Shown here: piece after piece, positions 20,701 through 28,895 of the stretch
Position numbering within the stretch: position 1 is the stretch's first letter
Layout: each line of letters starts with the position of its first letter
Assembly: GCA_014607495.2 (NCBI GenBank)
Contig: CP053175.1
Span: 8,630,770 to 8,694,769, forward strand
Direction of reading: 5' to 3'
Length of the DNA stretch: 64,000 nucleotides
DNA from: Carposina sasakii
Taxonomy: Eukaryota > Arthropoda > Insecta > Lepidoptera > Carposinidae
Position numbers and translations under genes: made by a program
The notes under the pieces: model-generated
Database searches by the model: none
What the model was told of the DNA's origin: nothing
What the model saw: only the letters and a program-made list of their open reading frames with translations

Positions 20701-21434
20701 CAAAATTTTTAGATGATTTCTATGAAGCAGGTTTTAAACCGCGTGATTTATGTGGTGTGTTGAGTTCAGCAGCAAATAGTTTAAAAAAGTTTCATGGTTT
20801 TTGTTTTACGGAAGAAACAAAAAAGTATTTGAATCATTTCTTAATTGAGAAAGAAGGGTTTATACCAAAAAATTTATCTAAGATATTGCATGGAGCAGGA
20901 GCTAATATTTGTTCTGCTTTAAAAGATTTTCATGATGTTTGTTTTGATGAAACAGGAAACAAAACACAGCTTTTAGATGATTTTTATGAGGCAGGTTTTA
21001 GGCCAGGTCATTTATCTAATATATTATCCTTGGCAGGAAATAATGCCGCTTCTAATTTAAGAAATTTTCATAAATCTTGTTTTAATAAAGAAAATTATTT
21101 AGATCGCTTCTTAGCCGGGAAAAAACTATTTACGCCGAAAGATTTATCTAAAATATTATATGGAGTAGGAATTAATATATGCCCTGCTTTTAAAAAATTG
21201 CATGATCTTTGTTTTGATAAAGTAGGAAACATAACAAAATATTTAAACAATCTTATCAAAAATAACCCGCCAAATAAGATGCTTAATATATTATATGAAG
21301 AAATTAGAAAATCTCCTGCTTTCTTGGATGAACAGAATGTTAGTGAAGGAGACAGAACAACTAGTGTAGGCCTTAAGCCGAATAGTTTACCCGGTAAAAC
21401 AAAGCAAAAACAAGATTTAGATGGTTTACAATAA
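17712..21434 (+). CDS. Symbiont-effector-like protein: two nuclease-like domains and TALE-like repeats
   Basis: About 1240 residues from ATG 17712; I prefer it to the upstream in-frame TTG at 17682. The N-terminus is basic (KTSKKRGH, SKRLH), like a nuclear-localisation signal. Two copies of an alpha/beta domain follow, at about residues 60-285 and 335-560. I recognise it as the PD-(D/E)XK-like module found in arthropod and Rickettsiales/Wolbachia proteins; each copy ends in a FLDKL-FA-NQPNREEL block. The active-site residues are not clear. From 19608 there are twelve solenoid units. The first six are exactly 138 bp (46 residues), with core SSILxxAGANAAKAF; two variable residues precede AG. 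Six more diverged units follow (FTPSNLSS, FIPKNLSK types). Codons are very AT-rich and there is no intron. Function is unknown; horizontal origin is inferred. A TAA at 21432-21434 ends it, with the same frame open beyond. Confidence 0.75.
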   Translation: MESRKTSKKRGHSVTNKDGTVSKRLHMDVSVTSNEDSEFPSDSQDKPGQDELDNTCQTKQYIPHHLIGIMYQLDLSVLCLLRESMYKSKYPLLSLAFGDSEIDKFNDIVLRYKKKSIHIKIENVDKYYVNNGISYARLFTKEKRSFSINNYFDSFVKHLISKSDSLSNNIEYLIVYTNSGFDLTKENNLREGKFKKFYPFKFDSINIEEFDLLKDFLFINDNMQESGFYRFSRNKTEKEELLRRLEISSAMQKVIKEKKISQEFVKEIKEAFLDKLVFAVNQPNREELNSIIKNEIEKNSTVKDDYIALQERVLLDLTAPEKDKKLGNHVSRIIYEFNLLMRILHYMFLYKDIFSINYEGTTHDISNNIALDYKDKITYVKAYNTNGNIGYSQLFPSRQQSMFSINKYFTLFVEELRESVEYFIIYTNANLDLTEEKKLKEGRSKDFYPLKFDNDKALRDSLWINGNGLYRFVQEEATRKKLLSLLKLPPSLQKEKEEGRLSSENEQEIKDKFLDKLIFAINQPNREELNNIVKEEIDTFDSPYNYEEFHEIALRWSESHEFGPLTKGIMEKILGDIKNNRSSYKKIQNKNINEEIKFARSVVGREGIPAFNQFLNFLITGEGIKCLEVLKREGIDLASMSSILHVAGAKAAKAFKDLYDIWFNEQGNKTQYLKTLEKEGIYLSNMSSILGGAGSNASRAFKDLHDLWFDVEGSKTQYLKTLEKEGIDLARMSSILSGAGANAAKAFKDLYDIWFNEQGNKTQYLKTLEKEGVNLSNVSSILNVAGVNAAKVFKDLYDLWFDVEGNKTQYLKTLEKEGIDLARMSSILSGAGANAAKVLKHLYDIWFDGEGSKTQYLKTLEKEGIDLARMSSVLSGAGVNAAKAFKDLYDIWFDPKGNKKQHLKHFIEDKDRKKSFTLHNLSGILSRAGANAKDAFEKFHSTCFSDNGKRTELLDDFYKAGFTPSNLSSTLCGAGARASFILKKFHSTCFNEKREKTKFLDDFYEAGFKPRDLCGVLSSAANSLKKFHGFCFTEETKKYLNHFLIEKEGFIPKNLSKILHGAGANICSALKDFHDVCFDETGNKTQLLDDFYEAGFRPGHLSNILSLAGNNAASNLRNFHKSCFNKENYLDRFLAGKKLFTPKDLSKILYGVGINICPAFKKLHDLCFDKVGNITKYLNNLIKNNPPNKMLNILYEEIRKSPAFLDEQNVSEGDRTTSVGLKPNSLPGKTKQKQDLDGLQ

Positions 21435-22133
21435 GGTGATTCTAAAGCTAATAGAAAACCCAGGAAGGGTATTACTAACTGTAGTACGAACGGACAAGAT
21501 GATAAAGTCTTAGACAAGGTAACAGGTAGCTCAAGAGATTTATCCCCGAGACGAGGAACAAGGGAAAAACAAATACAGTCAGTGTACCATAGTAAGAAGG
21601 GACAGTTGCGCTTATCAAAATTTGTATCATTCATTGAGCCAGTAGAACAAGGGCTTTATTTACTTTCATTTGAAGAGCGTGGAGTTAAGACTGATGGTAA
21701 ATGTGTAACGATTACACGTGGCTTATCTCAAGCTTTATTTTTACAGAGTGACAAATCGTTTTTAAGTAATTTAGAAACTTCAGTTGAAATTTATGAGCGC
21801 ATAGCTCAAGGTAAGCAAATATCTGAAGGGGAGGAAAGAGAAGTTTTTGCTTTAAGTAAATTACTTGATAATTTCGAACGACAACTAGATTCTGTTACGA
21901 ATAGTTTACCTTCAAGCTCAATTCATACTAAAAGCTACAAAACATCTGGTGATTTATCAAATTACATAGCTGGAGTTAAGGGTGATTTTGATATTCATTT
22001 AGTAACAAGTAATCACGTAGTTGCCATTTATAGAACTGGTGATAACTATGCATATTTTTATAGTAATGCAGCGTTAAAAACTGTTTATGTTTATGAAGAT
22101 TGTAGAAAAAGCAGTGAAGTTTGCTGGTTATAA
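21435..22133 (+). pseudogene. C-terminal domain of the same frame, separated by one TAA
   Basis: The frame of the preceding gene stays open after its TAA for 232 codons, to the stop at 22131-22133. A linker of about 50 codons leads to a compact domain. It has a Cys-containing start (GKCVTITRGLSQAL) and, about 125 residues later, a His followed by alternating hydrophobic residues (NHVVAIYR, DNYAYFY). The Cys and His order resembles papain-fold effector peptidases such as the YopT (C58) group. The third catalytic residue is not obvious. There is no ATG at the start, only GTG at 21582, so independent translation is doubtful. It is either a nonsense-mutated C-terminus or one reached by readthrough. 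Confidence 0.55.
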
Positions 22134-23990
22134 GTGTGGGGATTATTAACAATTAAACATTTGGTTCTTATATTTAATCAACTTCTTTACTCTTCTTCCA
22201 CTTGTACTACAACTTGTTCCTCCATTCGTCTTCTTCCTTCTCTCTCTCTCTCTCGCATTCTCTATCTCTTTCCATCGCTGTCATTCCATCTGTCATACAT
22301 CACTCACTACGCTCCATTACACGCATCCTACACTCGGCTATCCTGCTGTCTCATATCTGTCCCCAGATATGACATATTCTATCTTTCTCCACCTTACATA
22401 ACCACAATATACCCTAAAATAACATAATATTAAAATTGAGCATTTATCACCTTTCATCTTTCACCCCTTACCCCAGATCTTTCCTTACTCCAGATCCTCA
22501 GTTGGTCATTTCTTCATATAGTCGGCTGAAGTTGAGAATGATTGATGAGAGTTATTGGTTTCTTGGTTACTACAATTTTCATTTGTAGAAGTAGTCGTAG
22601 GTACCATGATAGTGGTCTGTGTAGATTGCTCTTGCAGAATAGTCTCAACTCAGATGTTTCCAATAGAACATTCGTTGCATTCTGATCATTTAAATGTAAT
22701 GAGTTTGGAGCTATACTTATCCTTTTTTGTTTCGTTATCTTTTTTGTGTAACTTGTACATATTTTTAGTAAAACCTCAATTTTTCGTTCACTTTTACATA
22801 GCTTTTGTTGAAGGGTTCCTCGTTCTAAGATGAGGTTGTCTATTTCGTTTTCTGCTATTTCTAGTTCACGCCTTAGGTCACTAATAATTATCTTTAGTTC
22901 ATCCGTTTCTTCATAGTCCCTAGTCGATAGATCTGGCAAACTGCGCACAAAATCTGATGCAGTAGATAGAAATTATGATTAATTCAAATTATGTATCAAT
23001 GATTCGTTAGAATATGTTATTTTGTTTCTTTTTCGTTGTGTAATATAGTCTTCCATTATAGGTATATCAAAATTAAAATGTACAATAAATAAAAGATAAA
23101 AAATAAATTAATAAAAAAAATATAAAATTTCCGTCATTTTGTTGCAAAAGGAATGATTCCGCGAAAAAAAATATCTTGTTTAATCTTAATAATTTTTTAT
23201 ATCATATATAAGACACCCAAATCAAAACAGAATATTATGCAGGCACTTCTGTATTGTTATCGATTTAGCTGTAAAATATGGGATAGTGATGATCTTTCAG
23301 ATGGTAATGAAAATTGGCTAGATGGTAATGAATACAATCAGAGGGAAATGAAATTGTCATGGATGGTAATAAAAAGAAAAGACGGTAATGACATTAAGCA
23401 TTGTTTATTTAATCAGTCTCTTATACATATGTCTCTTATATAGACATGGTCTTGTAATACTAACAAACTATGGGCTCATTTGCCTGTCAATAAATAATTT
23501 TTATTTTATTTATTTATTTATCACAAAACAAGCTATTAGTCAAATAATGTAAAAAACAAGATGATTCGCGTGGCCTGAACAGTATAACTCAAATAGTATC
23601 CATAGCCTAATATAATCAATGAAATGCTTTAATGAATCTGTAGGCACATCACAATCATAATGTCGAAGTCTAACAAAAAATAGTACTCGAATCTAGAAAT
23701 TATTAAAACAGTTATAGGAATTATGAAAAATGGTAAGGTAACATTCGTAAGGGAAACAAAAATCAGTGAGCGGTGATCGTCGCATACAGTGGTAAAATTC
23801 AACGATCGAACTAAACATCAAAGTAACATAATTAACCTCTTCTGGCAAAATCAAATAAAAAATTGTTGATTTATTGATTGTTGACTACAAAGTCTACGCC
23901 TATTTATCAAATAGGTTCATCTAATACTTTTAGTATACGACTTTGAGGTAACGTATCTTCATCATTGATTTCTGGTTAGCTACCGTGTGA
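22134..23990. other. Mostly non-coding; one coiled-coil ORF fragment
   Basis: Pyrimidine-rich and simple-sequence stretches (TCTCTC near 22235-22260, GGTAATGA words at 23290-23390) and AT-rich sequence. On the minus strand 22948-22514 encodes about 80 residues of heptad-like coiled coil (ISDLRRELEIAENEIDNLIL). It resembles ORF1 proteins of lepidopteran LINEs; the rest of that frame looks random. No complete gene is supported. Confidence 0.35.
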
Positions 23991-24077
23991 GGTAGAGAAA
24001 AACACCAAACTACCTGGTGCACTTTCATAGTCCCTTTGAAGGTAGGAATATTCACTAACAATTCCTAAGTTTGGTCT

Positions 24078-24531
24078 TTAATGTAACAATAATTCTTTCA
24101 AACCAGCTGTTAATTCATATTGTTTCTTATCACCAACTGAAATCATGTATGTTTTATCCTTAAGTAAACCATTTTCTATCGCTGACAAATTTATACTAGA
24201 GTTCCCCATAAATAATTTATTATTAATTCTTCTTATACCAAAAGGTATGTTAAAGTTTTCACATACATTTAGAATATTATCTTGGTGAAGTGATTTTTCA
24301 GTAGGAGTTTCTGCGTCTTCATAATCACTGGAAAGCGAACTTTTGTCAAAATCAATACAAGCGTTACCATCAGATTTAGAATTTTCTTTTTCTATATCTA
24401 ATTGATCTTGCATAGTTGTGGGTTTAAATGCTTCATGTTTTTGCTTTTTAATTTTAATTAAGTTCCCAATAGGATCAGATAAAGGCTTAAATACTTTTTC
24501 AAGTCTTAGATTATATGAATATATCTTCTTC
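24078..24531 (-). pseudogene. Virus-like (Polinton/adintovirus-type) hypothetical protein fragment
   Basis: The frame is open from about 24531, just after a TGA, to the stop at 24078. The first ATG is internal at 24413. The upstream part (KPLSDPIGNLIKIKKQK) and downstream parts (IPFGIRRINNKLFMGNS, KKQYELTAGLKELLL) match my memory of a hypothetical protein recurring in arthropod genomes beside Polinton or adintovirus genes. The function is unknown. The N-terminus is missing. It lies downstream of the ATPase fragment in the same orientation. Confidence 0.4.
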
Positions 24532-24745
24532 TTTTTTCATGTGTCGTAATTTTTTTTTTATTGATTCCACAGATTTTATTAGCTATTTGTTAATATTCTT
24601 CGACATGGCTAATAGTTGACAAAAATTCGAAACCTGTGTTTATGGGTCATGAAATTATAAATTGAAGTTGTTTTATGGACTGCTTTAAATCAAATGAACA
24701 TTTGTTTTCATAACAGTTATATATACGTATACGAAATAGAAATAT

Positions 24746-25036
24746 CTAAAGTATAATGAATGTATCAAATGCCTGTCTATATCTTCCATTGTTTAAGAGA
24801 CTATCTTTATTTATTATTAAAAAGCTATAAGAGTCATTCCAAACCTTAGAACAGAGATTTTTGAACTGTGCCCACTCCATATCAGTATTGACGTGTTCAT
24901 CATAGATATGTTTTAAATTTGTATCATCTTGCTTAAAAACGATTAAAAAGTTAACGTTATCTCGGAGGAGTTGTTTAGGGACTCTAGAATATGTTTGTGT
25001 CAAGTAGAAACAGTCAATGTTTTTATGTCTACCCAT
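24746..25036 (-). pseudogene. A32/FtsK-type packaging ATPase C-terminal fragment (Polinton-like)
   Basis: From about 25036 the minus strand encodes GRHKNIDCFYLTQTY, RVPKQLLRDNVNFLIVFKQDD and HVNTDMEW. These are conserved stretches around the sensor region of the DNA-packaging ATPase of Polinton/Maverick and adintovirus elements. The Walker A and B parts are missing. The ORF seems to start at 25078, but its first 14 or so residues are copia DNA read out of frame, so it is a chimera across a junction. An old, broken copy. Confidence 0.5.
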
Positions 25037-25122
25037 GAGAAAGTAAATTTCCGGCAAGTTCGGGTATATACAAAACATCTCTTACCTGTATTCTGTTCTC
25101 ATTATTACCATGTAATATTAAA

Positions 25123-25989
25123 TTAATTTTTCCTATTCCTTTCACAGGTATTGTTGGCAACAGTCATGGTAGAAACTGGTGGACTTCTAACATCATACAT
25201 CCAGTCACAGCGGTTCGTCATGTGCATTGAAGCCCCAGAGTCCACATACCATTTATCACTTTCAGTTGTTACAGAAGCTACAAATGCTGCTACAAAGCCT
25301 TTATCTTCATTTTTACTTGAAGTTTTCTTCTGTATCCGACAATTTTTACTAAAGTGGCCATACCTGTTACAATTAAAGCACCTTGGGCCTTTCGGTTTCA
25401 TGTTATTGTGTCTATCATGAGTTTTCTTATTAAATGAGTAAAAAGCAGTAGTTTCGGAACTCTGAACTTCTTGTAGGAGTTTAGTTTTTATGTTATCTGC
25501 ACTGATTTTTACCCCCGAACTCTCAATAGCCATTATCATGGGTTTGTATAGGTCCGGCAAACCCGCCAACATCAGAGTGCCCAGCCATTCATCATCGACA
25601 GTAAATCCTATATTTCGTAATTTGTGTGCGGACGTCATAATGCGATTCACATAATCCTCAATACTCTTGGATGATTCTAGGGTAGTAGTAATAAGATCTT
25701 TCAACAAAGATACTTTTCGTGTCAAGCCGTTGTCGTCAAAAGCTCGTTCCAGATTCAACCAGACTTCTTTAGCTGTTTTTGCATCTTGAATATGAACGTA
25801 GTTTATAGCATCAACTAATAAAATCAGTTTTGACTTGGCTTTGGTATCTTTCCTGCCATCGACTTTGTCATCTTGTATGCACTGCCACAGATCTTCATGT
25901 TCCAAATAGGCTTTTGTTGCAAACTTCCAACTTGCATAATTATCACGTCCTACAAGTTTTTCTATGTTAAAAGCCGTATTTGCAGACAT
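25123..25989 (-). pseudogene. gag: Copia gag-protease, frameshifted
   Basis: 288 residues starting MSANTAFNIEKL. A UBN2-type gag domain (residues 15-160) is followed by one CCHC knuckle (CFNCNRYGHFSKNC) and the start of the aspartic protease (WYVDSGASMHMT). A one-base shift near 25147 ends the frame early. In the neighbouring frame, copia protease sequence continues (VKGIGKINL, DVLYIPELAGNLLS) to about 25036. Pol is absent, so it is inactive. Confidence 0.85.
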
Positions 25990-26133
25990 TTTTCACTATA
26001 AGGATTTTCGCCGGTAGAATTTATTGTTAATTTCACTTTCGGACTTTTCACGGTATTTACTATTCAGAGCAATCACTTCTTACGTATAAATACTTATTTA
26101 ATGTTAAATACATATAACCACGCTCTGCTACCA

Positions 26134-26298
26134 TGAAGAATTTGTGATTGCTTTAATAATTAAATAAAAAAAGATTTTAGTTTGCAAAAAGTATAATGGC
26201 GTCTCAGAACAGAAAAAAAGAAACGATACAATGTTGCCAACATATCAGTGTTGCCACAACTCAAACAAGAAAATGGTTGCGTTCACAATAACTTAACA
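26134..26298 (-). repeat. Copia 5' LTR
   Basis: 165 bp with TG/CA ends, directly adjoining the tRNA primer site at 26118-26133. The flanking bases CAAAC at 26299-26303 may be one arm of a target duplication whose partner is lost. Confidence 0.7.
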
Positions 26299-27479
26299 CA
26301 AACACTTCTTGGGGCATCCCCTGCGCCTAAGTCTGTTAAACAACGCTGGCCACCAAGCGTTGTCGAAAGCTGCCTTTATGTCCAGGCTGACTGCCACGAC
26401 CAGCCGCTCATCGGCCCTGGCCGCTCGAACGACCCCGAGCGCCACATCAAGGGCAGCGACGGTGTTTGTCTGCTCCTTGAATCCATATTGTCTGGGATTA
26501 AGCATGTTTGATTTGAGTGGGGATGAAAAGTTTTTCGAACAGCTTTCCGAAGACAGGCAGCAAGCCAATTGACCTGAAGGCAGATAAGGAACTGTAATCG
26601 GTCTTTCCAGGTTTAGGTATGATTTTGACGTAGGCTGATTTCCATTGGCGAGGAAAATATTGTAGCTCCAAGCAGCGGTTGTAGATGTCAGTGAGCAGTT
26701 TGGGGTACGCCCGAGCGAAGACGAGGCATATGTCCGCCGTGAGGTGGTCCATGCCTGGGGCCCTCTTGGGGCTCATGTAACCCAGTTGTTCCAGGACTTC
26801 CTCCTCTGTGAAGGGGGGTCATCATGTCCGTTCGCTGGAGCAGATTCCATGCTGCTGAGTAGGTGATGGCGTGTTTCGCTGTTTTGCGTATCCTCTGGAT
26901 AAAAATTATCCAATAGAGCTCTGGCAGTCTCCTCACTGGTCTGGGTGGTGTGATCTCCCACCTTTAAGGTGGTGGGGGGGCGCCGGGGATTGGAGTCTCT
27001 GAGGAGCCTATTTGTGAGGGACCAGACGTTCTCGCCTGTCTGCATCTCGCAGAACTCTTTGAATTTTGCCGTGGACACGGCTCGAATCTCCTGAGAGTAG
27101 TGCTTCTTGAGACACCTCTGCTGTTCCAAGAGGTCCTCTAGCGGTTGTCCCCTTTTCCTTGCCGAGTGTATGCTATGATGGATCCGAATGACCTCTTCCT
27201 TCCTTTTCTCCAGCCCTTTCACCCTGTCCACCAAGGCGCTCTCATTCTGACCCCCGGTCGTTTGATCTTCAAGGATTCGTGGCAAGCGTATCTGATGACC
27301 CGCGTAAGTAGTTCCACCACTTCGTCGATCCTTTCTCTAGTGCAGGAGTTCAGGTCTACGTCCAGCAACTCAGATTCAAACATTTCAGTGTGCAATGAGT
27401 CCCTGAAACTTGACCATGCAGCCCTGTCGCATTTATAGAGAAAAGTGGTGGGGTTGGGATTTGCGTAAGGCAGAGGTGC
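26299..27479 (-). pseudogene. R1-clade LINE, 3' half (EN end to RT), split by BEL-1
   Basis: In successive frames on the minus strand: an endonuclease/linker part (27480-27220, DRAAWSSFRDSLH), a pre-RT part (27285-26773) and RT motifs (PGMDHLTADI, KIIPKPGKTDYS, FRSIGLLPVFGKLFEKL, QYGFKEQTNTVAALD, VSLDIKAAFDNAWWP). Several frameshifts separate them. It ends at the copia LTR (26298). Its upstream half is 23 kb away at 50630-51244; removing BEL-1 and one copy of GGTGC makes the endonuclease continuous. Confidence 0.8.
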
Positions 27480-28316
27480 TGTCGGGTGTAAGGCGAACAA
27501 ATTAATATGGTAAAAATGGTAAAAACACAGGCTGAGATGCACAAGATAATTATATAGGTACTTGGGTAGGTAGAATATACGACTTCCAATAATTGTCCTA
27601 ATGAGTACCTATTTTATATATCAGCTGTTGTGTATTGCACAGTCAATAAAAAACACTACTCACGTTAAAATAGATGTAATAATCCAAGATACACAATAGC
27701 ATTCAGAAGGCACATATAGAAGATAGAAAGCACAAGCACAGGCACAATCACAGCGTATATAGTTTAGGAAGAAAGATCGATAGGTATAGGTAGAAAGAAG
27801 AAAGTACATAAAGCATATAAGCGAGAATAATACGATGCAAATTTTAAGCAGTAAAACATAGGCTCCGCGTCGTGGTTGAGTTCCGACTGGCGAGGGATGG
27901 CTCGCCGCGTACGCAGCATGCAAACCGGCCGGCAGGTACCTTGCCGGCACTGACTTAGTGCGTCCAAGCGTCGATAGGACACTCGACATCGATATCGATT
28001 ATCGACAAACTGATATGCACCTAAAGTGTATATGTAATTATCGCTATTAATAAATATAATTAAATATAGATTATAAGTAAGTAGATTTAGTTAGTGTAAA
28101 TACCTTATATATTTAAGTGTAAATTATAATTAAGTGTAAAGTATAAGGATAATTGATAATAAGATTAAAAGTATATATATAGTTAAATAAATATTTTATT
28201 ATAATTAGATTTTAGACAATGAAGTGTGGCAAATAAATATAGCCGCTGAAGTGTAGGTAAGATCCCTACAATTATAGTGGTAAATGGTTAATGGTAACGC
28301 GGCACGGTTGGTTGGT
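27480..28316 (-). repeat. BEL-1 left LTR fragments with a 0.7-kb insertion
   Basis: 27480-27557 and 28271-28316 match consecutive parts of the intact LTR at 50392-50624, in the same orientation. Between them lies 0.7 kb of unrelated, mostly AT-rich DNA. Related AATTATA bases at both edges suggest a target duplication of about 7 bp and hence an inserted element, possibly a solo LTR. After 28316 LTR homology is lost. Confidence 0.7.
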
Positions 28317-28895
28317 TAACCGCGCGCGAATGACGCGCACCGTGCCGCTGCCGCCGCCGCCGCCGCAGCCTCAGCCGCGAGTGCGGGCCCGCACCCGCGC
28401 CGCGGCCAACCAGGGACGCATAGAGACCAACCAGTGTTCTAATAGTGCGAGTGACCAGTGTTATTTAGAACAGTATAACCAACCATGCGCGAGTGACCAA
28501 GTTCATCATATCGATACAGTGTATGCTAGTATTAAAAAAGTAAAGAGACCAACATCATTTAATTTCAGTGTAGTGGAGTAGAGACAGTAAAAAATGAAAT
28601 TTTTAAGTTTTACAGTTACCTTTTTAAGCGCACCAATTTATTGTTTTTATCACCTTGTACCATAATGCACCCTCATCAACCCTTTCTCTCCCTCGGGAAT
28701 ATGTACGAAGTACAGTACATTATCTTAGCGTAGCAACACGCGCGGTCAGCATTTATGTATTGACCCAAATTATGTATTAGTTTATTATAAGTTAGTATGT
28801 AGAGAGTTCTCGCTCAACCATCAACCAACCGTGCCGCGTTACCATTAACTATTTACCAATATAATTATCTTGTGCATCTCAGCCTGTGTTTTTAC
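28317..28895 (+). repeat. Inverted BEL-1 segment: GC-rich block and inverted LTR
   Basis: 28702-28895 is the reverse complement of the 50392-50624 LTR, lacking about 39 bases at one end, and joins pol directly at 28896. The block 28317-28700 has a CCG run (28340-28370) and repeated GACCAACC-like words on the plus strand, the opposite strand to the rest of BEL-1. That fits an inverted piece of BEL-1. Confidence 0.65.

Larger units (their letters stand above)
25036..26298 (-). mobile_element. Copia element, 3'-truncated (5' LTR, PBS, gag, protease start)
   Basis: Read on the minus strand: 5' LTR 26298-26134 (165 bp, TGTTAAG...TTCA). It is followed at once by the primer site TGGTAGCAGAGCGTGG (26133-26118), complementary over 11 bases to an initiator-Met tRNA end. 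Then gag, protease start and an abrupt end near 25036 at the junction with the ATPase fragment. No 3' LTR is seen. It was inserted into the R1-clade LINE, whose sequence resumes at 26299. Confidence 0.8.

Noticed and set aside
17712..21434. Calling the repeats true TAL-effector repeats with a readable DNA code
   Set aside because: Unit length is 46 rather than about 34 residues, and the variable pair does not use the known code residues; only the layout is similar.
27660..27989. Minus-strand ORFs in the insertion between BEL-1 LTR fragments
   Set aside because: Low-complexity, no domain, no start context; probably non-coding insertion.
28291..28581. Plus-strand 96-codon Pro/Arg-rich ORF
   Set aside because: Open because of the CCG run and GC-rich block of an inverted BEL-1 segment; no recognisable domain.
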